The notes below the pieces were generated by a model. It saw only the letters and a program-made list of their open reading frames with translations. It did no database searches and was not told the origin of the DNA. From an uncultured Alphaproteobacteria bacterium (GTDB taxonomy: Bacteria > Pseudomonadota > Alphaproteobacteria > UBA7887), in contig CAJWOI010000035.1 in the NCBI GenBank assembly GCA_913044255.1, positions 1 to 13,724 on the forward strand: a stretch of 13,724 bases of DNA, in the 5' to 3' direction. Positions 1 through 7,978 of this stretch are shown here, in pieces. The position numbers and the translations under genes are program-made. Position 1 is the first letter of the stretch. Each line of letters opens with the position of its first letter.

Positions 1-2173
1 CAGCGCACCGTGGGAAGAAATACGTGTCACAGAGGCCGACTGGCTAAAAGCTGATGTCCCAACGATGGTGCGCATGTTGCAAAATTTAAATCTTATTCGA
101 GCGTTTGAAGAGACGGTTTTGGAACTTGCCGGCGAGAGCCTTGTTCACGGTCCAGCTCACTCTTCTATTGGTCAGGAAGGGGCGGCGGTTGGAGCAATGG
201 CTGCGGCTCGGCCTGGTGATCAAATCAACGGCACTCACCGCGCCCATCACCAATTTCTTGCTAAAACACTGAACCATGTATCACCGTCAACCTACGATCC
301 ATTAGCCGAACCGCTGGCCGAGCCAATGCAAGCAGTCGTTCAACGTACTTTGGCTGAGGTAATGGGTCTAGAGCAGGGATATTGCGGAGGTCGAGGTGGT
401 TCGATGCATCTTCGTTCGCGCGAATCCGGAGTAGTAGGAACTAATGCCATTGTTGGCGGTGGCGTGCCTATCGCAACCGGCGTTGCTTGGTCACGAAAAA
501 GATTAGGACAGGGTGACGTTGTAATCAGCTTCTTCGGTGACGGTGCGATGCACCAAGGAGCGGTGGCTGAGTCGTTTAACCTCGCGGCCCTCTACAACCT
601 GCCAATTCTTTACTTTGTTGAAAATAACCAGTACGCAGTTTCAACCACCGTACAGGAGTCTACGCGAGAGACGCGGCTCGCTGCACGTGGGCAAGCTTAT
701 GGAATTCCAGCTTTTACCACTGACGGCATGGATCCCCTAGCAGTTAAGATTACTACGGAGAAAGCTCTCTCTATTCTACGGAAAGGCAAAGGGCCGGTGA
801 TCATCGAGGCGGATTGCTATCGCTTTTTCCATCAGAATGGACCGTTACCGGGTAGTGCGTTTGGCTATAGGAGTAAAGAGGAAGAGCAAAAATGGCGCGA
901 ACGTGATCCACCAGCGTACATGGCTATGCGGATGATTGAATCTGGCCATCTCACAAAGCATGAAACCGAGCGTTTACGTGAAGAAGCGGTGACAGCAGTA
1001 GAGCGCGCGGCCCAAAACTTGCTTGAGCCCGATGGTAATCGTAGGAGAATCAAACCTAATTTATGGCCAAGTCGGAGTGAAGTGGATCACGGCGTGCGGG
1101 GTGACATGTCCGAGTTTGATGGGGTTCGTTATGAGGAGAAGGAAGATCACTCGGGAGAGGTGGTAGAGCGGAAGTTTATTGATCTTGTCTCTGGCGTCAT
1201 GGGTCGCAGAATGGAGACTGACAGTCGGATTTTTGTGATAGGAGAGGATGTTCATAAATTGCGCGGGGGCACAAACGGGGCCACGAAAGGCTTGGCCCAA
1301 AAATTCCCGGATCGCATTATAGGAACTCCTATTACAGAAGGGGGCTTTGCCGGACTTGCGGGCGGTGTGGCGGCTGACGGACATTTTCGTCCTGTGGTCG
1401 AATTCATGTATGCCGATTTTATCTATGTTGCCGCAGATCAAGTGTTCAACCAGATTGCAAAGATGCGACATATGTTTGGGGGAGACCTGCCCGTCCCATT
1501 AGTTTTAAGAGCTAAGGTAGCTGCAAAATCTGGATATGGATCTCAACACTCGATGGATCCGAGTGGCCTATTCACGCAATTCCCGGGCTGGCGGATAGTG
1601 GCCCCGAGCACCCCGTATGATTATGTTGGCCTCATGAATAGCGCGTTGTTGTGCGAGGATCCTGTTTTGGTAGTGGAGCACATTGACCTTTATCAGTCGA
1701 TGGGTCCTGCTCCCGCCGAGGACCTTGATTTTTTTATCCAACTTGGAAAGTCTAAAGTGGTTCGACCTGGCGCGGACTTTACTGTGCTGACATCTCTCGC
1801 AATGGTTGGCTCGTGTGTAGAGATAGCGGACCAAGCTGATATTGATGCGGAAGTTATAGATCTTCGTACTCTAGATCGTGCAAGCCTTGACTGGGAAACG
1901 ATCGGGGAGAGCATTCGCAAAACCAACAATGTTTTAATAGTCGAGCAAGGAACTCAAGGTACTTCGTTTGGAGGCGCTATAGCCGATGAGCTGCATCGTC
2001 GGTTTTTTGATTACCTCGATCAGGCAGTTAAGCGAGTCGTTGGTGGTGAGGCAGCGCCAACGATTTCCAAGGTCTTGGATCTGGCAGCTAACGCGAGTGA
2101 CGATGATATTTTGGCTGGATATCAAGATATCTTGTCTGACTCAGGTCGACCATCGGTGAGTGCTGCTGAGTAG
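1..2173 (+). CDS. Fused E1 alpha/beta 2-oxoacid dehydrogenase (TPP-dependent), 5' end beyond window
   Basis: Thiamine-diphosphate E1 component of a 2-oxoacid dehydrogenase complex (pyruvate, branched-chain or acetoin type), with alpha and beta subunits in one chain. Counting from the ATG at 65, the alpha half has the GGRGGSMHL loop (about 108-116), the TPP/Mg motif GDG at 158-160 and the paired Asn at 187-188. The beta half starts near residue 365 (IFVIGEDV, then ITEGGFAG with the conserved Glu), and a transketolase C-terminal domain fills the last ~170 residues. The frame stays open from 65 back to the left edge, and the residues there (EADWLKADVPTMV) continue the helix leading into IRAFEE. 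The true start therefore probably lies outside the window, and 65 is an internal Met. There is a ~20-residue insertion near 70-95 before the GGRGG loop. No E2 or E3 gene follows, so the substrate cannot be told. The next gene on this strand is an acyl-CoA synthetase. The enzyme class is secure; the substrate is not. Confidence 0.9.
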   Translation, partial: SAPWEEIRVTEADWLKADVPTMVRMLQNLNLIRAFEETVLELAGESLVHGPAHSSIGQEGAAVGAMAAARPGDQINGTHRAHHQFLAKTLNHVSPSTYDPLAEPLAEPMQAVVQRTLAEVMGLEQGYCGGRGGSMHLRSRESGVVGTNAIVGGGVPIATGVAWSRKRLGQGDVVISFFGDGAMHQGAVAESFNLAALYNLPILYFVENNQYAVSTTVQESTRETRLAARGQAYGIPAFTTDGMDPLAVKITTEKALSILRKGKGPVIIEADCYRFFHQNGPLPGSAFGYRSKEEEQKWRERDPPAYMAMRMIESGHLTKHETERLREEAVTAVERAAQNLLEPDGNRRRIKPNLWPSRSEVDHGVRGDMSEFDGVRYEEKEDHSGEVVERKFIDLVSGVMGRRMETDSRIFVIGEDVHKLRGGTNGATKGLAQKFPDRIIGTPITEGGFAGLAGGVAADGHFRPVVEFMYADFIYVAADQVFNQIAKMRHMFGGDLPVPLVLRAKVAAKSGYGSQHSMDPSGLFTQFPGWRIVAPSTPYDYVGLMNSALLCEDPVLVVEHIDLYQSMGPAPAEDLDFFIQLGKSKVVRPGADFTVLTSLAMVGSCVEIADQADIDAEVIDLRTLDRASLDWETIGESIRKTNNVLIVEQGTQGTSFGGAIADELHRRFFDYLDQAVKRVVGGEAAPTISKVLDLAANASDDDILAGYQDILSDSGRPSVSAAE

Positions 2174-2203
2174 CGCGAATCTACGGAAAAGAGGAGAGCG
2201 GGC

Positions 2204-2329
2204 TTGGCTCATCGTTTTGATATGCCGCCGAGGCTGGTTTTGCGGCATGCTGATCGGTCTGAAATGCCTTTCTCTCCGCGTTTAGAATGTCTGAAGACTG
2301 ATTGCGACGCAGATGAACAATCATCGTAG
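2204..2329 (+). CDS. Possible 41-residue short ORF (TTG start) overlapping the acyl-CoA synthetase start
   Basis: A TTG at 2204 lies five bases after a good Shine-Dalgarno stretch (GAGGAGAG, 2191-2198) and opens a 41-residue frame ending at TAG 2327-2329, 17 bases inside the synthetase gene. I recognise no family; the peptide is charged, with no signal or membrane segment. The synthetase itself has almost no Shine-Dalgarno site, so translation of this frame could bring ribosomes to its start (coupling). It may equally be chance, since the start is TTG and the ORF is short. Confidence 0.25.
   Translation: MAHRFDMPPRLVLRHADRSEMPFSPRLECLKTDCDADEQSS
2222..2248. repeat. Inverted repeat, 7-bp arms, between E1 and acyl-CoA synthetase
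   Basis: ATGCCGC (2222-2228) pairs exactly with GCGGCAT (2242-2248) around a 13-base loop. No T-run follows, so it is not a classic terminator. It lies in the 139-bp gap between two genes on the same strand and could stabilise or process the transcript. Weak on its own. Confidence 0.3.
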
Positions 2330-4454
2330 TGATTCATTCTCAGCAGCGAATGGTCTGCGTGATCTTACAACGTTGTTAAGTCCTCGCTCGATTGCGATTG
2401 TGGGCGCGACCCCGGATCCAAGTCGGGTTGGAGGAAGACCACTTTCCTTTCTGCGTCGATTTGGTTTTCTCGGTGCTATTTACCCCGTCAATCCAAAATA
2501 CGGGGACATTAATGGCGTTCGTTGCTACCCATCGGTGGCGGATATTCCTGCGCCCGCCGATATGGCAATCATCGCTGTGCCCGCGGCCCATGTCATTGAG
2601 ACAATGCGAGCGTGCCAGGCCGCCGGCATTCCCTCAATGACAATTTATACCAGTGGTTTTTCAGAGATGGGAGGCGACGGGGCTGAATTGGAGGAAGAGC
2701 TCAAGGCCGTTGCAGAAGCGGGAGGTAGTTTAGTCTGTGGCCCGAATTGCCAGGGCGTAGCAAATTTACATGATCGCATGATTGCCAACTTCAGCTCTAC
2801 TTTGTCGCGTGACGATATTCGTGCCGGACCAATTGGTTTTGTGAGTCAGAGCGGTTTATTCGCGGGAATTGTGGCAGCGGAATGTCACCAGCGCGGTCTT
2901 GGACTTGGGTATTTAAACAGTACTGGCAACGAATCTATCGTCGATTTTGCGGATATGGTGGCCCACATGGCGTCGGACCCGCGTATCAGAGTCGTCGCAG
3001 GCTACATGGAGGGGATACGAGACGGCCGCAAGCTTCGTGCGGCGCTGGCTGTCGCACGGAACAATGAAACTCCGGTAATAATCCTGAAGGTCGGCAGGAG
3101 CGATGAGAGCGCTCGAGCAGCTGCGTCGCACACCGGCTCAATGGCCGGTACGTATGAGGTTTATAGGACAGCATTCCGCCAATGGGGAGTCATCGAGGCT
3201 GATGATGTTACGGAGTTATTCGATTTAATTGAACTGTACAGCTTATCGCCTCCACCAAGTAAGGGCCCTCGTGTAGGCATACTCACGAATTCAGGTGGGA
3301 TTGGGGTTTTTTGTGCAGATAAGGTCGGTGAGCTCGGTTTAGAATTGCCAAAGCTAGACCCGGAGACTAGCGACCGAATCATGGAAAAATTGCCTGCTTT
3401 CGGGTCTGCCCAAAATCCCGTTGATTTCACGTTGCAGGCGTTGAGTGATGCTGAAGCGATCGGGTGGCATTTAAAACACATGGTGAGTGACCCAAATGTT
3501 GATGTGGTGCTCGCATTCTTTGGTGTTCAGATGTTGAATGTGGATGCACTGTGTGACGAGATAATCAAGGCCAATAAAGTTAACGAAAAACCGATCGTGG
3601 TGGGTTGGATGTTGGGTGATCCATCTATGCCTGACCGGCTTCGACAGGAACAAATACCGTGTTTCGGAGATCCTTTGCGAGCTTTGAAAGCAATCCGGTC
3701 CCTTATTTCTGCTCCACTGACGATGCAGGAGGAAATACTGGAAGGCGATGTCGATGGCGCGTTGGTATTGGTCACAGAAGCGCTGCGAAATGCTAGGTAT
3801 CAGCTTGGAGAATATGAATCCAAGCAGCTACTCAGTTTGTTGGGCATATCTGTGACGCAAGGTAATGTCGCTAAAAATCCAGAACACGCAGTAGTTATAG
3901 CCGAAGAAGTCGGTTATCCGGTGGTGTTGAAAATTGAATCTAGGGATATAGGTCACAAAAGCGAAGCGGGAGGTGTTCGGCTTGGTGTTGAGACACCTCT
4001 TGCGGTTGCATCAGCATTCGAGGACATACAAAATTCCGTCGAGAGCTTTGATCCAAATGCAGTTGTTGACGGTATTGGTGTTTACAAAATGGTTCCGGGC
4101 GCAATTGAACTTATTGCAGGTGTAAAGCGAGATCCTGTGTTTGGTCCTGTAATATTGGTCGGTAGTGGCGGAATTATGGTAGAAATGTTGCATGATTCGG
4201 TAGTTCGTGTGGCTCCAATCACGAAATCAGATGCCTATAATATGATTGCCGAACTAAAGACATATCCCCTGCTAAAGGGTGCCAGAGGCCATCCAAAGTG
4301 CGATATTGATGCAATTGCAGATACTCTAGTTCGGTTATCAAGTTTTGCCCTTGCCGCAGAACGTATTTCTGAACTGGACATCAATCCCTTAATGGTGTTG
4401 TCCGAAGGGGCCGGAGTATGCGCCGCGGATGCTTTAATCGCATTGCAAGATTAG
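2313..4454 (+). CDS. ADP-forming acyl-CoA synthetase (acetate--CoA ligase family), fused alpha-beta
   Basis: Interconverts acyl-CoA + ADP + Pi with acid + CoA + ATP (NDP-forming acetyl-CoA synthetase family), in the cytoplasm. Domains in order: CoA-binding Rossmann domain (about 20-150; SIAIVGAT at 26-33, GPNCQG at 143-148); succinyl-CoA-synthetase-like domains with the swinging phosphohistidine motif SHTGSMAG (272-279, His273); a second flavodoxin-like part (about 320-470; ILTNSGGIGV); and a C-terminal ATP-grasp domain (about 490-710; GYPVVLKI, DIGHKSEAGGV). The 713 residues fit the fused form without an acetyltransferase domain. The start is firm: an in-frame TGA lies at 2292 and no other usable codon lies between. 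The site before the ATG is a poor ribosome site, and a short upstream frame overlaps it. Following the E1 gene on one strand, it could recover ATP from the acyl-CoA made by that pathway, but no E2 is visible, so the link is inference. Confidence 0.9.
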   Translation: MNNHRSDSFSAANGLRDLTTLLSPRSIAIVGATPDPSRVGGRPLSFLRRFGFLGAIYPVNPKYGDINGVRCYPSVADIPAPADMAIIAVPAAHVIETMRACQAAGIPSMTIYTSGFSEMGGDGAELEEELKAVAEAGGSLVCGPNCQGVANLHDRMIANFSSTLSRDDIRAGPIGFVSQSGLFAGIVAAECHQRGLGLGYLNSTGNESIVDFADMVAHMASDPRIRVVAGYMEGIRDGRKLRAALAVARNNETPVIILKVGRSDESARAAASHTGSMAGTYEVYRTAFRQWGVIEADDVTELFDLIELYSLSPPPSKGPRVGILTNSGGIGVFCADKVGELGLELPKLDPETSDRIMEKLPAFGSAQNPVDFTLQALSDAEAIGWHLKHMVSDPNVDVVLAFFGVQMLNVDALCDEIIKANKVNEKPIVVGWMLGDPSMPDRLRQEQIPCFGDPLRALKAIRSLISAPLTMQEEILEGDVDGALVLVTEALRNARYQLGEYESKQLLSLLGISVTQGNVAKNPEHAVVIAEEVGYPVVLKIESRDIGHKSEAGGVRLGVETPLAVASAFEDIQNSVESFDPNAVVDGIGVYKMVPGAIELIAGVKRDPVFGPVILVGSGGIMVEMLHDSVVRVAPITKSDAYNMIAELKTYPLLKGARGHPKCDIDAIADTLVRLSSFALAAERISELDINPLMVLSEGAGVCAADALIALQD

Positions 4455-4482
4455 TGAGATAAAAGTTTTAGTCACTCACTAA
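4451..4482. terminator. Stem-loop between convergent genes, covering the synthetase stop codon
   Basis: TTAGTGAG (4451-4458) and CTCACTAA (4475-4482) form a perfect 8-bp stem with a 16-base, AT-rich loop. The TAG stop of the synthetase (4452-4454) sits inside the left arm. The dadA-like gene ends on the other strand at 4586, so this would be the place for a two-way terminator. There is no clean T-tract after either arm, so intrinsic termination is uncertain. Confidence 0.35.
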
Positions 4483-4585
4483 CTGGCGTCAGAAAGGTTA
4501 TGCGATGCATATCACGTAACGCATTTCGATATATTGTTCTGCTGGCGACTAATTTGGGCGCATCAAATTCGGGGCGTATGGGACG

Positions 4586-5839
4586 TTAGAAAAACCGATC
4601 GACGGTTAACCCGGAAAGATCAATCCTGGGGGCGCGGCCAGCGAGTAAGTCAGCAAGTATGTGGCCGGAGCCACAGGCAAGACTCCAACCCAAGCTTCCG
4701 TGACCGGTATTGACGAATAGATTTTTCCACTTTGTCTGACCAAGCACTGGTGCTCCGTCAGGGGTCATTGGGCGAAGACCTGCCCAAGTTTGCGCTGCTT
4801 CAAAATTGCCAGCCCCAGGAAATATCGTACGTGCTCGATCGCGTAGAGCCTCAATCCGTGATTGAGATGGCTGGGTATTAGGTGCGCCAAATTCAGCAGT
4901 TCCTGCGGCGCGAAGCCGGTCTCCAAGGCGACTAAAGCCAATTTTACGGCTACTATCATGGATGCCAATCTTTGGAGCTCCGTTGTAACCTCCGGTCGGT
5001 ATCGTGATGGAATATCCTTTGACAGGGTATATAGGTAAATTGGGGCACATAGGGCTCAACAATTTTGCGCTATTGGTGGCAGCGCCAATGACTATGGCAT
5101 CCGCTTTTATAGTTCCCCCGTTGGTTATCAAGCTGGAAACGGATTCGCCTTCAGTTATGAATTTTTGAGCTTCAACCCCATACTCAAACGACACCCCACG
5201 GCCTGCCAGAATTCGTGCCAGTTTTGCCGTAAACTGATGTGCGTCTCCGGTTTGTTCGTGTTGGTGAAGAATGCCGCCAGCGAAACTTGTTTGACATTGA
5301 TTGAGGGCTGGCTCAATCGCAACGCAGCTAGCGTAATCAAGTGTTTCTCCGCGAATATCTGCATTCGCAAAACGTCGTTCATCCTCGCTTGCATAATCAA
5401 GTGATTTCTGATCTTGAAACAGGTGAAGCACTCCATATCGGCAGTGATCGAAGTCAATATTTTCCCGAGCGATAAGATCATCCATCAAATTCGAGCTATG
5501 AATGGCAATCCGCAAAAGGTTGGAGCGAGTCTTTTGGTATTTTGAGGTACGGCACTGTGCGAGAAAGCTTACCAGCCATCGCCACATTTGTGGGTCGAAG
5601 CGAAGACGAACCAGATATGGGGCGCTTGCGCGGCCCATTTCTCGAAAAATCATTGCAGGAACTGAGGGTCCCGCCCAGGGTCGAGCCGTATACCGGCAAA
5701 GTTGGCCGGCATTGGCAAAGCTCGTCTCCATACCGGCACGGTCTTGACGTTCGACGACCGTAACCTCGTGGCCCTCGGCTTCCAAATAATAGGCGGTGGT
5801 GATCCCAATAACGCCTGCGCCAACGATAATGACTTTCAT
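4586..5839 (-). CDS. dadA: D-amino-acid dehydrogenase, FAD-dependent (DadA family)
   Basis: FAD oxidoreductase of the DAO superfamily, closely resembling DadA, which oxidises D-amino acids to 2-oxoacids and passes electrons to the respiratory chain at the inner membrane. The chain opens with a Rossmann dinucleotide fold (MKVIIVGAGVIG, GxGxxG at 7-12), then EVTVVERQ and the ETSFANAGQ segment typical of DadA. Near the C-terminus it has GLRPMTPDGAPVLG, NTGHGSLGWSLACGSG and LLAGRAP, the family's FAD-closing signature. I chose the ATG at 5839 (417 residues) over the longer frame starting at 5878, because the first 13 residues of the long form do not belong to the fold and the Rossmann strand begins at once after the chosen Met. 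The gene converges with the synthetase and diverges from the SoxYZ-like gene. No alanine racemase lies beside it, so the substrate could be another D-amino acid or glycine-like amine. Confidence 0.88.
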   Translation of the reverse strand: MKVIIVGAGVIGITTAYYLEAEGHEVTVVERQDRAGMETSFANAGQLCRYTARPWAGPSVPAMIFREMGRASAPYLVRLRFDPQMWRWLVSFLAQCRTSKYQKTRSNLLRIAIHSSNLMDDLIARENIDFDHCRYGVLHLFQDQKSLDYASEDERRFANADIRGETLDYASCVAIEPALNQCQTSFAGGILHQHEQTGDAHQFTAKLARILAGRGVSFEYGVEAQKFITEGESVSSLITNGGTIKADAIVIGAATNSAKLLSPMCPNLPIYPVKGYSITIPTGGYNGAPKIGIHDSSRKIGFSRLGDRLRAAGTAEFGAPNTQPSQSRIEALRDRARTIFPGAGNFEAAQTWAGLRPMTPDGAPVLGQTKWKNLFVNTGHGSLGWSLACGSGHILADLLAGRAPRIDLSGLTVDRFF

Positions 5840-6106
5840 TTGCTGCCATATGCCATATAGCGAATGGATACAAAACAAGTGATTAATAATTACTATAAAT
5901 AGCGTACCGCTCTAATCTTAGTGTAGGGGCCTTGCAGAATCGTGGCCATAAATTTATACCCTAGGTGTTGAGTATGGCTTTTGGAAACGGGGTGCGGTAC
6001 GGAATTGTGGCTTGGCGCCTGGTTTTTTGGGTAACGTGGAGCTGGACGTACGTTGTTGTCAAAAAGGGAAGAAAAGAGAATGGAAGGAAGGCGAGGGTCT
6101 GGCTGC
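5840..6106. promoter_or_regulatory. Divergent intergenic region (dadA-like / SoxYZ-like)
   Basis: 267 bp between two divergent starts, so it must hold promoters for both. The dadA-proximal part (5881-5900) is very AT-rich. A weak sigma-70 pattern for the rightward gene is TTGCAG (5932-5937), 17 bases, TATACC (5955-5960); the -10 overlaps a perfect 10-bp palindrome, ATAAATTTAT (5948-5957). A small inverted repeat, AGCG-TAC-CGCT, lies at 5901-5911. These matches are individually weak. Confidence 0.4.
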
Positions 6107-7009
6107 ATGAGTGACAATGTCGTCTACTCCATCATAGCGTTTGTATCGATGTTGGGAATTTTCTCTCAGGTACATGCAGGCCCGTTTTCGGACTTCAAAG
6201 CAACGGAATTGTCAGAGGAAATGACGTCCTCTCCAACTGCGAAATGGGATACTCCAACCTCGGAGTCACTCGAACAGGCGAGGGATCTGCTGGATCCCAC
6301 GCTTTCTGAAAATTGGTCTCAGGTCCGGGATGACTATGCTATCACAGGAGAAGTCGTGTTTGATGATGACATAAAGGTTATCATGCAGGATTTTGTGGAG
6401 GCACCACACGAGGTGTCGTTGGTGGTTAAAATTCCGGAAAATTTACAGAGGATGCAGGAATTTGTTTTATTGATTGAAAATAATCCCATCCAAAAGGCTT
6501 ATCACATGTACCCGCACCGACTCATTGAGGCGGTCGGAATGAATATCAGGTTAGAAGATGATTCGCCGGTACGTGCCGCTCTTAAAGATGAAACTGGGAA
6601 GTGGCATGTGGGTTCAAAAATGGTCTTCGTGAAAAGCCCGGGAGGTTGTTCCTTGCCTTCATGCGATCCCGAAACTCAGATATGCCTGACTGGTGAAATT
6701 GGTAAAATACGGATTAGCCAATTTAATAGAGAAGGCGGCGCGTGGCGTATTAAAACAAAAATAACGCATCCAATGGATACGGGTTTTGTTGTAGATGATA
6801 ACGGTGAGGTCGTGCCGGCTTACTATATTGATCGAGTTGATTTCACTGACGAAAACGGACCCATAGCCGAAATTGAAACGTACGCGGCACTATCTACAAA
6901 TCCAGTTATCATGCTTGATTTGCCGACGCGGGGTCAAAATATCCGTATAAATGTGAGCGATGTCAAAGGTCTTCAATTTGAGGCCATGGATCCGGCGCCA
7001 TCCATGTAG
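6107..7009 (+). CDS. Secreted fused SoxY-SoxZ-like carrier protein (quinoprotein-associated SoxYZ-like family)
   Basis: Resembles the 'quinoprotein dehydrogenase-associated SoxYZ-like carrier' family: SoxY and SoxZ domains in one exported protein. From the ATG at 6107 (300 residues), a signal peptide runs to about residue 24 (SMLGIFSQVHA then GP). The SoxY-like Ig domain covers about 75-185 and ends in VKSPGGCSLPSC; Cys181 takes the place of the sulfur-carrying Cys of SoxY GGCGG tails. The SoxZ-like domain (about 198-297) has GKIRISQF and the hallmark ITHPMDTG. Two further Cys (186, 193) are close by and unusual. In-frame ATGs at 6053 and 6080 are possible; 6107 best fits a normal signal peptide, with GCGAGGG upstream as a loosely spaced ribosome site. 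In the Sox system SoxYZ carries sulfur intermediates in the periplasm; for this fused family the cargo is not established. No quinoprotein gene is in the window. It converges on the rhodanese gene, 45 bp away. Confidence 0.85.
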   Translation: MSDNVVYSIIAFVSMLGIFSQVHAGPFSDFKATELSEEMTSSPTAKWDTPTSESLEQARDLLDPTLSENWSQVRDDYAITGEVVFDDDIKVIMQDFVEAPHEVSLVVKIPENLQRMQEFVLLIENNPIQKAYHMYPHRLIEAVGMNIRLEDDSPVRAALKDETGKWHVGSKMVFVKSPGGCSLPSCDPETQICLTGEIGKIRISQFNREGGAWRIKTKITHPMDTGFVVDDNGEVVPAYYIDRVDFTDENGPIAEIETYAALSTNPVIMLDLPTRGQNIRINVSDVKGLQFEAMDPAPSM

Positions 7010-7054
7010 TTTGTCTTTGACGTTCTTTTCTTTGCGGCAACTTACAACAGAAAA

Positions 7055-7978
7055 TCAATTTAGTTCGACATGACGGATGAGCGGAAGTGACTTATCTTTC
7101 GTCCACTCCGCCAATGAACCGTCATAAAGCACGGCTTGCTCATTTTCTAAAAGTTCGTGAGCGACAAACCAAGCCATAGAACTTTCCAGGCCAGCGTTGC
7201 AAAAGTAAATTTGCTTACCGCTGTCCGGTGCCCCCGCGGCGGAAAATAGTTGTTGCAATTGTTCACGGTCACGAAATTTTAGGCCCGCATTAACGGTTAG
7301 CCAACTCATCGGTAAATTTAGTGCACCTGGTATTGTGCCTGATCGGGAAAGCATCCAGGCACGATTAACGCCTAAAAACATGTCGTTGCTGCGTACGTCA
7401 ATTATTGGGATATTGTTGGCGAGTGCGCTCTGAACGCCTTCGCGAGATATGAGAAGGCCTGCCCTTGGTTTTGCAATAAATTCGGCAGCCGTTATCTTAT
7501 GCATCCCGACATCGAAGTCGACAGACCATTCCGCCATCCAGGCTGGTAAGCCACCGTCCAGGATTGATACCGAATCGTGGCCAAGATATTTAAAGGTAAG
7601 ATAGATACTGGTGGTCTCTGCAGCATCGAATGGCCCTGTGCCGGATCCATAGATCACCACATGAGTATTGTTTTTGATACCGAGCCGACCAATTAACGCT
7701 TCCAATTGATCAGTGGGGGGCATCATATGGGGGATGCCTTGTTTTCTCGTGCGCCAACCATCTTTGTAGTAGTTGGTATGGACCGCGCAGGGTAAGTGAG
7801 ATGCTCGATAATTCTCCGTTGATCGACGAACGTCCAGTACAGTTAGACCTTCTGTACACACTTGTGGTTTTAGCCACGAAACATCTACCAACGGGGTAGT
7901 GTCTTTCGCTGCCAATCCGTTGATGATGGAGAGGGATAAAGCGACCCCGACTAGGGCCCCGACCGGCAGAAGCCTCAT
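7055..7978 (-). CDS. Exported two-domain rhodanese (thiosulfate/3-mercaptopyruvate sulfurtransferase type)
   Basis: Sulfurtransferase moving sulfane sulfur through a cysteine persulfide, probably in the periplasm. From the ATG at 7978 (307 residues) there is a signal peptide (MRLLPVGALVGVALSLS...NGLAA, about 1-24). An N-terminal rhodanese domain (about 27-155) has LDVRR, HLPCAVHTNY and SILDGGLPAW but no catalytic Cys, as usual. The C-terminal domain (about 175-300) has PIIDVRS, GTIPGALNLP and the active loop YFCNAGLES with Cys260, then LYDGSLAEWT. The longer frame from 8080 only reads through the tail of the upstream gene. The chosen ATG overlaps the NosR-like stop as ATGA (7978-7975) and has no clear ribosome site of its own, so it is almost surely co-translated with that gene. 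Its pairing with a membrane flavin/iron-sulfur protein and a facing SoxYZ-like carrier suggests periplasmic sulfur chemistry (inference). Confidence 0.9.
   Translation of the reverse strand: MRLLPVGALVGVALSLSIINGLAAKDTTPLVDVSWLKPQVCTEGLTVLDVRRSTENYRASHLPCAVHTNYYKDGWRTRKQGIPHMMPPTDQLEALIGRLGIKNNTHVVIYGSGTGPFDAAETTSIYLTFKYLGHDSVSILDGGLPAWMAEWSVDFDVGMHKITAAEFIAKPRAGLLISREGVQSALANNIPIIDVRSNDMFLGVNRAWMLSRSGTIPGALNLPMSWLTVNAGLKFRDREQLQQLFSAAGAPDSGKQIYFCNAGLESSMAWFVAHELLENEQAVLYDGSLAEWTKDKSLPLIRHVELN

Noticed and set aside
1..64. TPP riboswitch or promoter ahead of the E1 gene
   Set aside because: The stretch is an open coding continuation of the E1 frame, with no riboswitch-like conserved elements.
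1061..1471. 136-residue minus-strand frame inside the E1 gene
   Set aside because: It is fully antisense to the clearly conserved E1 sequence, has no recognisable domain, and the coding signal belongs to the plus strand.
3161..3481. 106-residue minus-strand frame inside the acyl-CoA synthetase
   Set aside because: Antisense to a conserved domain; the composition (Ser/Pro/Thr-rich) is that of a shadow frame.
4490..4560. Loose repeats such as ATGCG/CGCAT and two CTGGCG words between the synthetase and dadA-like genes
   Set aside because: Arms of five or six bases with imperfect pairing in an AT-rich gap are expected by chance.
5837..5878. Longer start for the dadA-like gene at 5878
   Set aside because: The added 13 residues precede the first Rossmann strand and have no counterpart in the family; the ATG at 5839 fits the known N-terminus.
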